DNA of 47,724 bases, taken from the NCBI GenBank assembly GCA_947446025.1, contig CANFEY010000036.1, positions 1-47,724 on the forward strand, read 5' to 3'. This DNA is from Bryobacterales bacterium (GTDB lineage: Bacteria > Acidobacteriota > Terriglobia > Bryobacterales > Bryobacteraceae). Positions 33,945 through 44,499 of the stretch are shown in pieces. The stretch's first letter is position 1. Each line of letters opens with the position of its first letter. Under the pieces are notes generated by a model that was not told the DNA's origin, did no database searches, and saw only the letters and a list, made by a program, of their open reading frames with translations. The translations under genes and the position numbers were made by a program.

Positions 33945-34960
33945 CGCGCCACCTCCAGGAAGATCTGCTGCGCTTTTTCATACAATGACAGGCGCACATT
34001 CCGCAGATACGCCGCCAGCACCGTGGGCCCGGCCTGGAAGGTCTCCAGTAACTCCGCCGCCTGCGCCCGCAGCGGCTCCATTTCCGCCTGCGCCTTCAAC
34101 GTCTCGATTTCGACCGCCCGCTTAGATTGCTCAATCTTCTGATCCGCGTGCGCCTGGGCCAGGCTGATATCGCTGGAAACTTGGTTGTGCGCCGTGTTGA
34201 TCGCCGCCAATGCCGACTCCACTTCGTTGGGCGGATCGATGCCGGTGATCAGACTCGCATCAAACATCACGCCGTACCGCGCCTCGGCGGATTTGCACTC
34301 CTTCTCCATGTAATCGTTCAGGTCACGCAGATTCTTGCGCAGATCGTTGATGGAGACGCCGATCATCTCCGTGCCGGGAATCGTAATCGCCGATGGGTCC
34401 GTCGAAGGAATCGTGGGTGGCTGATAGGTAAGTGCGGTCTTGGCCTGGAAATTCGCAATGCGCTGCCGCAGCACAGAGACGAAGTAAGCCATCACGTGTA
34501 CGAAGGGCCGCTTGCTCCCGAAGGTGAACGCGTAGAGATTGCGCTCGCTTACGCGGTAACGGATCTGCCCCGTCAGCCCCGTGTTGAGCTGGTCCTTGGT
34601 CACCGCCTCCAGACGCGTCCCGTTCTCGTTCGCCGCCGGATTCTCCAGATCCCGCGCCATGTTCACCGTCATCGTCGCGATGGAAACTTTGTGGATCGTC
34701 TCCCACGGAAACTTGAAGTACGGCCCTCCCGGCGGAATCACCCGGACCTGCGGATAGTTGTAGCGTTCTTTCTCCTCAGGCCGCAAATACTGCGCAATCG
34801 GGTCGTCGATGGTCGATGGACCCAGCCGTTCCGCCCGCCCAAACCGCGTCTTGACGGCACGCTCGTTCTGGTCCACGGTGTAAAACCCCAGCAGCACGAA
34901 GCGGAAAATAAACCAAACCGCTGCCGCGATGGCGATGATGGTGATGTTGTCCATAAGCAC
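33941..34960 (-). CDS. SPFH/band 7 membrane protein A
   Basis: A 339-residue protein (or 337 from ATG 34954) with an N-terminal membrane helix (IAIAAAVWFIFRFVLLGFYT) and VDQNERAVKTRFGRAERLG at the start of the band 7 domain. A long alpha-helical tail (INTAHNQVSSDISLAQAHAD region onward, residues about 250-310) suggests oligomerisation. It resembles HflK-type members more than protein B does. The two genes overlap by four bases. TATACT (34971-34966) lies five bases before GTG 34960, with no clear Shine-Dalgarno sequence. Confidence 0.88.
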   Translation of the reverse strand: MLMDNITIIAIAAAVWFIFRFVLLGFYTVDQNERAVKTRFGRAERLGPSTIDDPIAQYLRPEEKERYNYPQVRVIPPGGPYFKFPWETIHKVSIATMTVNMARDLENPAANENGTRLEAVTKDQLNTGLTGQIRYRVSERNLYAFTFGSKRPFVHVMAYFVSVLRQRIANFQAKTALTYQPPTIPSTDPSAITIPGTEMIGVSINDLRKNLRDLNDYMEKECKSAEARYGVMFDASLITGIDPPNEVESALAAINTAHNQVSSDISLAQAHADQKIEQSKRAVEIETLKAQAEMEPLRAQAAELLETFQAGPTVLAAYLRNVRLSLYEKAQQIFLEVAR

Positions 34961-34975
34961 TGCTCAGTATACCTG

Positions 34976-35000
34976 GTAGCGCAGGCGGTTCCGCCTGCGA
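34976..35000 (+). repeat. third copy of the GCAGGCGG palindrome
   Basis: GTAGCGCAGGCGGTTCCGCC (34976-34995) followed by TGCGA. It differs from the copy at 32921 by C for G at position 5 and C for T in the loop. It sits just upstream of SPFH A, so the two SPFH genes are bracketed by copies of the unit at both ends. Confidence 0.75.
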
Positions 35001-35131
35001 TCCGCGGTCCCGGGGCCGCCACTCTCGGCCATCTACAACGCCGGACCGATGGGCAAGTGCAACTGGTCACTTGATCCCGAAGCGCGCGGACGATGAGGAT
35101 AAGGGCGTCGACAAGCGTCGGCGCTCTTTTC

Positions 35132-35596
35132 TCGCCTGCCTATAGTCCCGACTGCGACTAAGTGGACGGCGAAGTTCAGGAGCGCAATTTTGGGGAACTA
35201 TACCACGGCAGAATACAAAAGAGGCTGATCCTCTACTTCGGAAGCCGCGAGAAGCAACGGGGGATCGCAGTTGGCCCCGAACAACACGTCCAGGTCAGCG
35301 CCACCCGCTAGAGAGTTCCAGACGTTTGCGTCGCGGAAGTCCTCTCACCCGAGGATCGCATGAGCCAGGTTCGGGATCGCGTGGAAGACTACCTCAAAAT
35401 GGGTGTCCCGCACGTGTGGGTACTCGACCCGGAATCGCACGCAACGTACAGCATCACTCCCGCCGAAGGCCACGTTACCCGCCGCGCTGTTGACCGCCTG
35501 CCCTTGCACGTTCCCATGATTGCCCGAAATCACAGCGAAGCATTCGTTCGAATCCCCTTCATCCCCTTCATCTGTGGCAAAGAATGCGCTTGCTAG
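35132..35596 (+). pseudogene. Uma2-type nuclease-like gene, inactivated
   Basis: A single frame (codons starting at 35132) reads SPAYSPDCD-stop-VDGEVQERNFGELYHGR, then LILYFGSREKQRGIAVGPEQ, HVQVSATR-stop-RVPDVCV and AEVLSPEDRMSQVRDRVEDY, then LKMGVPHVWVLDPESH. That is the Uma2 (DUF820) order. TAA (35159-35161) and TAG (35309-35311) stand where tyrosine is expected in 'DCDYVDG' and 'TRYRVPD'. About 20 residues are missing between VPDVCV and AEVLSP compared with the usual family. The C-terminus past ITPAEG diverges. The remaining long open part (35360-35596) is thus a fragment and not an intact small gene. Uma2 members are common PD-(D/E)XK-like proteins of mobile or uncertain role. Confidence 0.8.
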
Positions 35597-35756
35597 TGGG
35601 GAGCGCAGGCGGCCCGCAGGTAGAAGAGTTTTGGCTCAAGATAAATGGGATCAAGGCGATAGGCTCTTTTGTCCGGCTCGCCAGCCCTCGGATAGTGCTA
35701 CTTTGAGGGGGTGAACCCCGCCCATCAGATTCTTGCCTGAGCGGCCGATAAGAACC
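35597..35756. other. gap between Uma2 relic and ABC ATPase gene
   Basis: No gene supported here. It holds a partial echo of the GCAGGCGG unit (GAGCGCAGGCGGCCCGCAGG, 35603-35622) and a short hairpin GGGGTGAACCCC (35708-35719). The latter may be a chance palindrome. No permease gene for the following ATPase is present. Confidence 0.4.
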
Positions 35757-36432
35757 ATGCCAGCCGCGATCCGTACCGTCAACTTGGCCAAGTCCTACCG
35801 CTCCGGCGCGTCGGAGCTGATCATCTTTGAAGGATTGAACCTGGAAGTCGCCCAGGGGGAGAGTCTGGCGCTGGTGGGAGAGTCCGGAGCGGGCAAAAGC
35901 ACTTTGTTGCATCTTCTTGGCGGTCTGGACAGTCCAACAAGTGGTGAGATAAACTACGGACAGAACAACATTACTAAGCTGTCGGGCGAACAGTTGGCGG
36001 AGTTCCGCAACCGCGAGCTTGGCTATGTGTGGCAGATGCACTCTCTGCTGGCCGAGTTCACGGCGGTGGAGAACGTCATGATGCCGCTGCTGATTAGGGG
36101 CGAGTCGAGAGATGCGGCCAGCGAAGTTGCACTGGCAAGGCTGGACGAGGTGGGATTGCGCAATCGAGCGGAACACCGGGCAGGCGAACTCTCTGGCGGG
36201 GAGCAGCAGCGAGTGGTGTTGGCGCGCGCCCTCGTCGGCAACCCCAGCGTGTTGCTCGCCGACGAACCCACCGGGAGCCTGGATCACAAGACCGGCGAAA
36301 CGATGATGGACTTGTTGGAAGACCTGCACCGGTCGCGCAAGTTTACTTCGATCCACGTCACTCACAATTTGAATTTTGCGCGGCGGTCGAGCCGCGTTTT
36401 GGCGCTGCAAGGCGGGAAGTTGGTGGAGGCAC

Positions 36433-36440
<8 letters not shown>
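35757..36440 (+). CDS. LolD/MacB-type ABC transporter ATP-binding protein
   Basis: A 227-residue cytoplasmic ATPase. Walker A is GESGAGKST (41-49), the signature LSGGEQQRV is near 145-153 and Walker B VLLADEPTGS follows, with the H-loop in HVTHNLNFA. The family partner is a permease of the LolCE or MacB/FtsX type, which extracts lipoproteins or moves other cargo. No permease is next to it; the nearest is the ADOP gene at 40718, on the other strand. ATG 35757 was preferred to TTG 35733, but neither has a strong ribosome-binding site. Its end overlaps clpC by eight bases. Confidence 0.88.
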
Positions 36441-38916
<2,476 letters not shown>

Positions 38917-38936
38917 GAATAAACTAGCCGCACCTA

Positions 38937-38973
38937 AACGCCGATGGACAAAGGTTCATCGGCGTTTTCGTTT
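38937..38973 (+). terminator. rho-independent terminator after clpC
   Basis: AACGCCGATG (38937-38946) pairs with CATCGGCGTT (38957-38966) as a perfect 10-bp stem around the loop GACAAAGGTT. It is followed by TTCGTTT. The signal lies 20 bases after the clpC stop and just before the ribosome-binding site of the next gene. Confidence 0.85.
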
Positions 38974-38986
38974 AGGGGAGTGTTGC

Positions 38987-39691
38987 GTGGATTCTTTACA
39001 ATTCCAGAAGGCCGAGTTTGCCGGTGGGGAGCGAACCTGCGATGCCTGCAAAGGGGAGTTGCTCGGCGAGTATTACAAGCTCTATAGCGGACAAGAGAAC
39101 ATAAGCGCGAGCCACACGATCTGTGCGGCGTGCGCGGTGAAGGTGGAGGCGGAGCAGGCATCTCCGAGCCATGCTGCGTTGGTGCGAGGCGTTTTGTACG
39201 GGGCGGGGATGACGCTGGCGTGCTGCGCTGGCTCCGCGGCGGTGATCATGATCAGTGGGCTGGAGATCGGATTGGTCTCCATCCTGGTTGGATATCTGGT
39301 GGGGCGCGCGGTGAAACAAGGAGCGCAAGGGCGCGGGGCTCGGCGATTGCAAGTGGTGGCGGTAGGGCTGACGTATTTGTCGATCACGTTCAGCTACATT
39401 CCTGTGGGCATTCAGCAATACCGCAAGCAGAAAGCAGATATCAAGGCGCAAGTGGAAAAGGCGGCATCCGGCGAGGTGGTAACGAGGGTTCCACCGGTGA
39501 ACTTCGTTATGACGTTGGCTCTGTTGAGCGGACTCGCGGTGGTTTCTCCATTTTTGAACCTGCAGGAGGGCATCGGCGGGCTGCTGGGGATCTTCATTCT
39601 CTTCCTGGGGTTGCAACGAGCGTGGGCGATGACGGGGCGCGATCCGCGGCAAGTGACAGGCCCGTTCCAACAGGAGGCTACCGTTGGCTGA
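38987..39691 (+). CDS. zinc-ribbon membrane protein of unknown function
   Basis: A 234-residue protein. The N-terminus has C18-D-A-C21 and C46-A-A-C49, a treble-clef-like zinc site (RTCDACKGELLGEYYKLYSG, then TICAACAVKVEAEQ). It is followed by about four membrane helices: GAGMTLACCAGSAAVIMISG, GLVSILVGYLVGRA, QVVAVGLTYLSITFSYIPVG and VNFVMTLALLSGLAVVSPFL, with LLGIFILFLGLQRAWAM near the end. GTG 38987 has AGGGGAG (38974-38980) six bases upstream, so it starts after the terminator and is a good start. It overlaps the next gene by eight bases. Confidence 0.65.
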   Translation: MDSLQFQKAEFAGGERTCDACKGELLGEYYKLYSGQENISASHTICAACAVKVEAEQASPSHAALVRGVLYGAGMTLACCAGSAAVIMISGLEIGLVSILVGYLVGRAVKQGAQGRGARRLQVVAVGLTYLSITFSYIPVGIQQYRKQKADIKAQVEKAASGEVVTRVPPVNFVMTLALLSGLAVVSPFLNLQEGIGGLLGIFILFLGLQRAWAMTGRDPRQVTGPFQQEATVG

Positions 39692-40688
39692 GAGATTTTG
39701 CGCGGGATGTGGTCAGGGCGTGGACGCGCTCGCATTGAACTGCCCGAGTTGCCATCGGCTGACGCACGCGGATCGGCTGGAGGAGCTGACGCGCGAAGCG
39801 CAGGCGTGTGAGGCCAACGACCAAGGCAAGGCGCTGCCGCTGTGGCGTGAAGCGTTGGCGCTGCTGCCGGGGGAATCGAAGCAAGCTGCATTTATCCAGG
39901 GCCGCATCGCGGAGTTGCAGGCCAGGGCGTCCGAAAAACCACCGGAGAAGCCGGCATGGATCAAGGGGCTGGGACCGTTCGCGGCGATCGGCTTGGCTGT
40001 GTGGAAATTCAAGGCACTCCTGCTCATCGCACTGACCAAGGGCAAAGTTTTGTTGTTGGGCCTCGGCAAGCTGAACACGCTATTCAGCATGCTGGCCTCG
40101 ATCGCATTGTATTGGAGCCTCTACGGTTGGCAGTTCGCCGCCGGGTTTATCGGTGGGATTTACGTGCATGAGATGGGGCACGTGTGGGCGCTGCGGGCTC
40201 TGGGGCTGCGGGCGAGCGCTCCCATGTTTATTCCGGGGTTCGGCGCGTTCGTCAGCCTCTACGATAGTCCAGCGAATGTGCGCGACGACGCACGCATCGG
40301 TCTGGCAGGGCCGCTATGGGGCGCGGCGGCAGGCGTGGTGTTCTGGGTGATCGGACTCTTGACGGGAAGCGGATTGTGGCTGGCGGTGGCTCGGTCGACG
40401 GCGCTGATCAACCTGTTCAATCTGACTCCGGTGTGGCAGCTGGACGGCGGGCGGGGTTTCCGGGCGCTGGCGTTTCCGCAAAGGCTCGCCGTGGGTGGGC
40501 TGATGCTGGTGTTGTGGATGGTGACGGGCGAGGGGTTGTTTTTCATCCTGACGCTAGGGGCGGCGTTCCGGATTTTCTGGCAGAAGGATCACGCGGAGTA
40601 TCCAGGGGATCAGGCTACGCTCGTGCAGTTCGGCGGGTTGCTGCCGTTATTTGGAGCGATGCTCGGGTTGATTGCGCTGCCGCGGTAG
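39684..40688 (+). CDS. M50-type site-2 metalloprotease with N-terminal zinc ribbon
   Basis: A 334-residue membrane protease. C6-A-G-C9 and C20-P-S-C23 form a zinc ribbon, followed by a soluble helical stretch to about 95. The zinc-protease motif is HEMGH (162-166) in IYVHEMGHVWALRALGL, and the second catalytic motif is in FNLTPVWQLDGGRGF (D254 region), a variant of NPDG. TTG at 39684 has AGGAGG (39672-39677) six bases upstream. It follows the zinc-ribbon membrane protein with an overlap of eight bases. The substrate is unknown; an anti-sigma factor or signal peptide remnant would be typical. Confidence 0.82.
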   Translation: MAERFCAGCGQGVDALALNCPSCHRLTHADRLEELTREAQACEANDQGKALPLWREALALLPGESKQAAFIQGRIAELQARASEKPPEKPAWIKGLGPFAAIGLAVWKFKALLLIALTKGKVLLLGLGKLNTLFSMLASIALYWSLYGWQFAAGFIGGIYVHEMGHVWALRALGLRASAPMFIPGFGAFVSLYDSPANVRDDARIGLAGPLWGAAAGVVFWVIGLLTGSGLWLAVARSTALINLFNLTPVWQLDGGRGFRALAFPQRLAVGGLMLVLWMVTGEGLFFILTLGAAFRIFWQKDHAEYPGDQATLVQFGGLLPLFGAMLGLIALPR

Positions 40689-40717
40689 CACGTGTAGGCG
40701 CGGGCGCCACCTCGGGG

Positions 40718-43321
40718 CTAATCATGCCGCAGGGCGACTATGGGGTCGACGCGCATGGCTCGGCGGGCTGGGATTAGGCAGCCTAGCGTTGCCGCAATGA
40801 GTAACACGACCGCTACACTTGCGAGCGTCGCGGGATCTGACGGCGACACCTGGATCAAAGACGCTTCGAGCAAGCGGTTCACCGCTAGCGATGCTGCCAG
40901 GCCTGCCCCCAAGCCGATGCCAACCGGGATCATTCCCTGCTTGAATACGAGACTCCGAATATCGCTCGCCGTGCCGCCTAACGCCATACGGACGCCGATC
41001 TCCTGCGTGCGCTGGCTCACCGAATGCGCGATGACGGCATAGAGTCCGACGGAGGCTAGCAGCAGCGCGATTGCGGCGAACATGAGGAAGAGCGCTCCAT
41101 AGAACTGGCTGTTCCAATAGCGGCCTTTCAGAACTTGCTCCAGCGTGACGATGTTCCAGACCGACAGATCAGGGTCAATGGCGGCGATTTCCCGGCGGAA
41201 AGAAGCTGTGAGTGTTTCGGGAGGAACACGCGTGCGGGCGATGAGCGACATGGAGGCGATGGGCAATTGTTTGTGGGGTTGGTAGACGAGCGCCGCAAAC
41301 TCCGGCGTGGCTACGGTGGATTGGACCACGTTGGAAGTCACGCCGACGACGGTGAGCCACAGACCGGGCGTATCCATTTCGTAGAAGCGCAGCCGCTTTC
41401 CCAGCGGTGATTCGCCCGGCCAGGACGCGGCAGCGAAGCTTTGGTTCACGATTGCGACGGGGAGCGAGGTAGCGGCATCGCGCTCCGTAAAGTTGCGCCC
41501 CGCGACTACTTCGACGCGCAGTGTGCGGAAGTACGCCGGGTTCACCAACAACCGCGCAACCCTTGGTCTGCTGGACCTCTCGACGGGTGGAGCGCCGTCC
41601 CGTTCGAAGGGAAGGCGTTGCGGCTCCCAGGTGGGCAAGCGGCTGGCGAAGGCGATGGACTCGATGCCGGGGAGCGCTTCCAGACGGGTCCGTAGATGGT
41701 CGAAGAAGGCTTGGCGTGATTCCTGGCTGGGGTATTTCGCGGGGGGAAGTTCAAGCCCAGCTTGAAGCGTGTTCGAAAGGTCCACGCCCAGGTCTGTGTT
41801 GTAAATGTTCAGAAAGCTACGAATCATCACGCCGGCACCGGCGAGCAAAACGACTGCCAAAGACACTTCCGTGATGACCAGGATTGTGGAAAGACGCTTC
41901 GCATGTCCACCACCCGTTGATCCGCGGCCGCCGTCCTTGAGCGTGCTGTTCACGTCGAGCTTCGAGAGGCGCGCCGCGGGAGCGAGGCCGAACAGGATTC
42001 CGGTCGCGATGGAAATCGCGATGAGGTAGAAAAGGATGCGCGTGTCCATGGCGTAGTCGACAACCAGCCAGGACTGATGGTCCACCATGGCGAGTTCATA
42101 GGCGCGGACACCCCATTTTGCCAGCCACCAGCCGAAGAAGCCACCGATGGAAGAAAGCAGAACGCTTTCGATGAGGAGCTGGCGGATGATGCGCCAGCGT
42201 CCGGCTCCGAGTGCGATGCGGACGGAGATTTCGCGCGAGCGGCCAATGGAACGCGCGAGCATAAGGTTGGCCAAGTTCGCGCACGCGATGAGCAGTACGA
42301 ACCCGACTGCGCCCCACATCGATCCGTAAATCAACGGCGCATTGCGGCCCAGGTAGAACTCGGTGAAGGTCTGCACCACGGGCGGGAATTCTTTCTCTGT
42401 CAGCGGGTATTCGTCAGCGAGGCGCTTACCGATGGTGGCCATCTCGGCCCGGGCAGCCGCAGCAGTGACGCCCTCGGCCAAGCGACCGAACGCGTACCAG
42501 GTGTTGCGGTTTACGCGCTTCATCACATGGGGCGTTTTCATCAGCGGGACCCAGAACTCCAGCTTCTGTGGAAACGTGAAGCTTCGCGGCATCACGCCGA
42601 TGATGGACGCGGGGGTGCCGTTGAGGCGGACACTGCGTCCGATCACTGAAGGGTCTTTGCCGAAGCGGCGTTCCCAGAAGCCGTAGTTTAGAATTGCGAC
42701 GGGTGCGGCTCCGGGGGCTTCATCGGCTTCGGTGAAGTCGCGTCCAAGAATTGGTTGTTGGCCGACGAGCTTGAATGTGTCCGCGCTGACCTCTGTGACG
42801 TCGAACCATTCGGGGATACCTCCCTGGTCATCCAGTCTTGAGCGGATGCCGTGAACGAGGGCCATACCCTGGAAGGACTTGGCTTGTTCGCGCCAATCGA
42901 GAAAATCAGGATAGGAGACGCAGCAGCCATCGAAGCTGCTGAGGTAGAGGAGGCGGTCCGGCCGCTCCACCATGGGGAAGCCTTTGAACAGAACCGCGTT
43001 GGTCACAGTGAAGACCATGGCGTTGATGCCGATGCCGATGGCTAGGGTGGCAATGGCGGTGAGCACGAAACCCGGGTTTTGGCGGAGCCCGCGCACTGTG
43101 TAGCGGAAATCTCGCGCCAGCTGTCCCAAGGCGGCCAAGCCCCACGAGTCACGCGTGCGTTCCTTCACTAGCGCTACGCTGCCAAGGTTGCGGCGTGCTG
43201 CCCAGCGGGCTTCGTCCGCGGGAAGCCCTTGCGCGGCGCGTTGCTCGGCTTCCTCATCTAAGTGGAACTGCAATTCCTCGTCTAGCTCCTGCTCTTTCCG
43301 GCGGCGGTTGAAGAAGTTCAT
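40718..43321 (-). CDS. ADOP-type ABC permease (MacB/FtsX-like, acidobacterial duplicated orphan permease)
   Basis: An 867-residue protein starting MNFFNRRRKEQELDEELQFH. The first ~80 residues are the soluble N-terminal segment typical of this family (QELDEELQFHLDEEAEQRAA, then RRNLGSVALVKERTRDSWG). Two MacB-PCD/FtsX halves follow, each with an N-terminal helix and periplasmic domain (VTNAVLFKGFPMVERPDRLL and the SRLPTWEPQRL region), then FtsX TM sets ending RAMRVDPIVALRHD. The N-terminal segment places it in ADOP, found in large numbers in acidobacteria without a dedicated ATPase. The ATG overlaps the PadR stop. Cargo unknown; drug or peptide export is a family-level guess. Confidence 0.88.
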   Translation of the reverse strand: MNFFNRRRKEQELDEELQFHLDEEAEQRAAQGLPADEARWAARRNLGSVALVKERTRDSWGLAALGQLARDFRYTVRGLRQNPGFVLTAIATLAIGIGINAMVFTVTNAVLFKGFPMVERPDRLLYLSSFDGCCVSYPDFLDWREQAKSFQGMALVHGIRSRLDDQGGIPEWFDVTEVSADTFKLVGQQPILGRDFTEADEAPGAAPVAILNYGFWERRFGKDPSVIGRSVRLNGTPASIIGVMPRSFTFPQKLEFWVPLMKTPHVMKRVNRNTWYAFGRLAEGVTAAAARAEMATIGKRLADEYPLTEKEFPPVVQTFTEFYLGRNAPLIYGSMWGAVGFVLLIACANLANLMLARSIGRSREISVRIALGAGRWRIIRQLLIESVLLSSIGGFFGWWLAKWGVRAYELAMVDHQSWLVVDYAMDTRILFYLIAISIATGILFGLAPAARLSKLDVNSTLKDGGRGSTGGGHAKRLSTILVITEVSLAVVLLAGAGVMIRSFLNIYNTDLGVDLSNTLQAGLELPPAKYPSQESRQAFFDHLRTRLEALPGIESIAFASRLPTWEPQRLPFERDGAPPVERSSRPRVARLLVNPAYFRTLRVEVVAGRNFTERDAATSLPVAIVNQSFAAASWPGESPLGKRLRFYEMDTPGLWLTVVGVTSNVVQSTVATPEFAALVYQPHKQLPIASMSLIARTRVPPETLTASFRREIAAIDPDLSVWNIVTLEQVLKGRYWNSQFYGALFLMFAAIALLLASVGLYAVIAHSVSQRTQEIGVRMALGGTASDIRSLVFKQGMIPVGIGLGAGLAASLAVNRLLEASLIQVSPSDPATLASVAVVLLIAATLGCLIPARRAMRVDPIVALRHD

Positions 43322-43665
43322 TGAGCCTCCTGATCGGCGGGGTTCAGGATGAGTTCCATGGCTCGGGAAAAGGCTTGCCACTTGGAGCGTTCGGCCTTGA
43401 GCTGCTTTTTGCCGAGCGCGGTTAGCCGGTAGAACTTGGCCCGTTTGCCCTTGTCGGACTGCTCCCACGAGGCTGCGATCCAGCCTTTGGCTTCCAAGCG
43501 GTGGAGCGCGGGGTAGAGGGATCCGGTTTCCACTTGAAGAAGTTCTTCGGAAGTTCTCTGGATATATTTGGCGATGGCGTGGCCGTGTGAGGGGCCGGGC
43601 ACTAGGGTTCGCAGGATGAGGACGTCAAGGGTGCCTTGTAGCAATTCCGTTCGCGGCTGCTGCAT
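43318..43665 (-). CDS. PadR-family transcriptional regulator
   Basis: A 115-residue winged-helix protein: TELLQGTLDVLILRTLVPGP at the N-terminus, then HGHAIAKYIQRTSEELLQVE, TGSLYPALHRLEAKGWIAAS and the helical dimerisation tail. The family usually represses neighbouring membrane transporter genes. Here it precedes and overlaps the ADOP gene, a frequent acidobacterial pairing. The operator 43666-43687 abuts its ATG. It lies near the frameshifted gene 43701-44401 on the same strand. Confidence 0.92.
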   Translation of the reverse strand: MQQPRTELLQGTLDVLILRTLVPGPSHGHAIAKYIQRTSEELLQVETGSLYPALHRLEAKGWIAASWEQSDKGKRAKFYRLTALGKKQLKAERSKWQAFSRAMELILNPADQEAQ

Positions 43666-43687
43666 TGTGTAGTTAGTCTACTACACA
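43666..43687. promoter_or_regulatory. 22-bp palindrome, likely PadR operator
   Basis: TGTGTAGT (43666-43673) and ACTACACA (43680-43687) are perfectly complementary around six bases. A further TGTGTAGG half-site follows at 43690-43697. It touches the PadR start codon and contains TAGACT (43680-43675, minus strand), a -10-like hexamer nine bases before the ATG. Binding would block transcription of padR and the ADOP gene. Autoregulation is inferred from position. Confidence 0.65.
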
Positions 43688-43700
43688 TTGTGTAGGGTGT

Positions 43701-44401
43701 CTAATTTCTGAAGGACTTGATCTTGCGCGCGTAGCGCATGATATCGACGCGCGGGGCGGGGCCTAGCGCCTCTATGCGGTCCACCAGCCGAACCAGGAAG
43801 AAGATGAGAGCCTCGTCGGCATGGCTCAGCACGACGCGGTCGGTACACTCAAACGACGCTTGGTTCAAGGCACACCCCAGTCGATTTCGTGACTGGGCTT
43901 GAGCTTGGCGAGATTGCGGGACAAGGTGGACTTGAAGAATCGAGGCAACCATAGTGAGGAGGGCGCGAGGATACCGGCGAGAATGGGGCGTGTCAGGTCG
44001 GTGCGGAGACTCCGTACGGACGCGGCCTTCATGCCAGCATCGCGAAGGGACGGCGCGGTGAGAGTGGATTTCACTTCAAACGTCGCGTAGACGCTTTCCA
44101 CGGGGATGTAGAGGGCGGACTCGCGTGGAAAAAGCAGGGGCGATTCGAGGTTGTCGAAGATTGCGAGGTCAATCTGCCGGGACCGGTGTCCATTGGAGTT
44201 GACGACAAAGACGGGAGCAGTGCGAAAGCGTTTGGGCAGGTAGAGGTTGAAGAGATGGATCCAATCCTGCTCGGATGCCGACCCTTGCGTTGAGCCGTGC
44301 TCAAACAAGCTACCGACGGCAAGGTGCGCGAGCATCTCTGTCTGCACACGCCGGAAGACTTCGGCGAGGTTGATTCTTCCGGAGTCTGGGTTGCGTGACA
44401 T
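43701..44401 (-). pseudogene. DUF6602-like gene with a frameshift
   Basis: The first part (44401 down to a stop at 43865-43867) gives MSRNPDSGRINLAEVFRRVQ through PVFVVNSNGHRSRQIDLAIF, SPLLFPRESALYIPVESVYA, TFEVKSTLTAPSLRDAGMKA and ends SHEIDWGVP. A second, overlapping frame continues as LGCALNQASFECTDRVVLSH, ADEALIFFLVRLVDRIEAL and ends RYARKIKSFRN at 43701. Together they cover the usual DUF6602 layout (SRQLD.V.YD core, ESV.A..EVK and LIFFL.RL at the end). A single missing base near 43878-43884 would restore 'DWGCALNQASF'. ATG 44401 was chosen over TTG 44404. It may be a recent pseudogene or a sequencing error. DUF6602 has no defined function; members are often in accessory regions. Confidence 0.72.
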
Positions 44402-44499
44402 CAACGTCAGCGTACGGTCTATCCGTGGCGATCACGAGGGTGTGAAACGCTAAGTGGTGGCAGTGGGCGAGGATAGGTGCGTGCGTTACCCTAACACTA

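Noticed and set aside
35360-35596. Independent 78-residue gene
   Set aside because: It is the in-frame tail of the Uma2 relic; the same frame continues upstream through two stops.
35708-35719. GGGGTGAACCCC hairpin as a riboswitch or attenuator
   Set aside because: Too short, with no associated structure or terminator; probably chance in a GC-rich gap.
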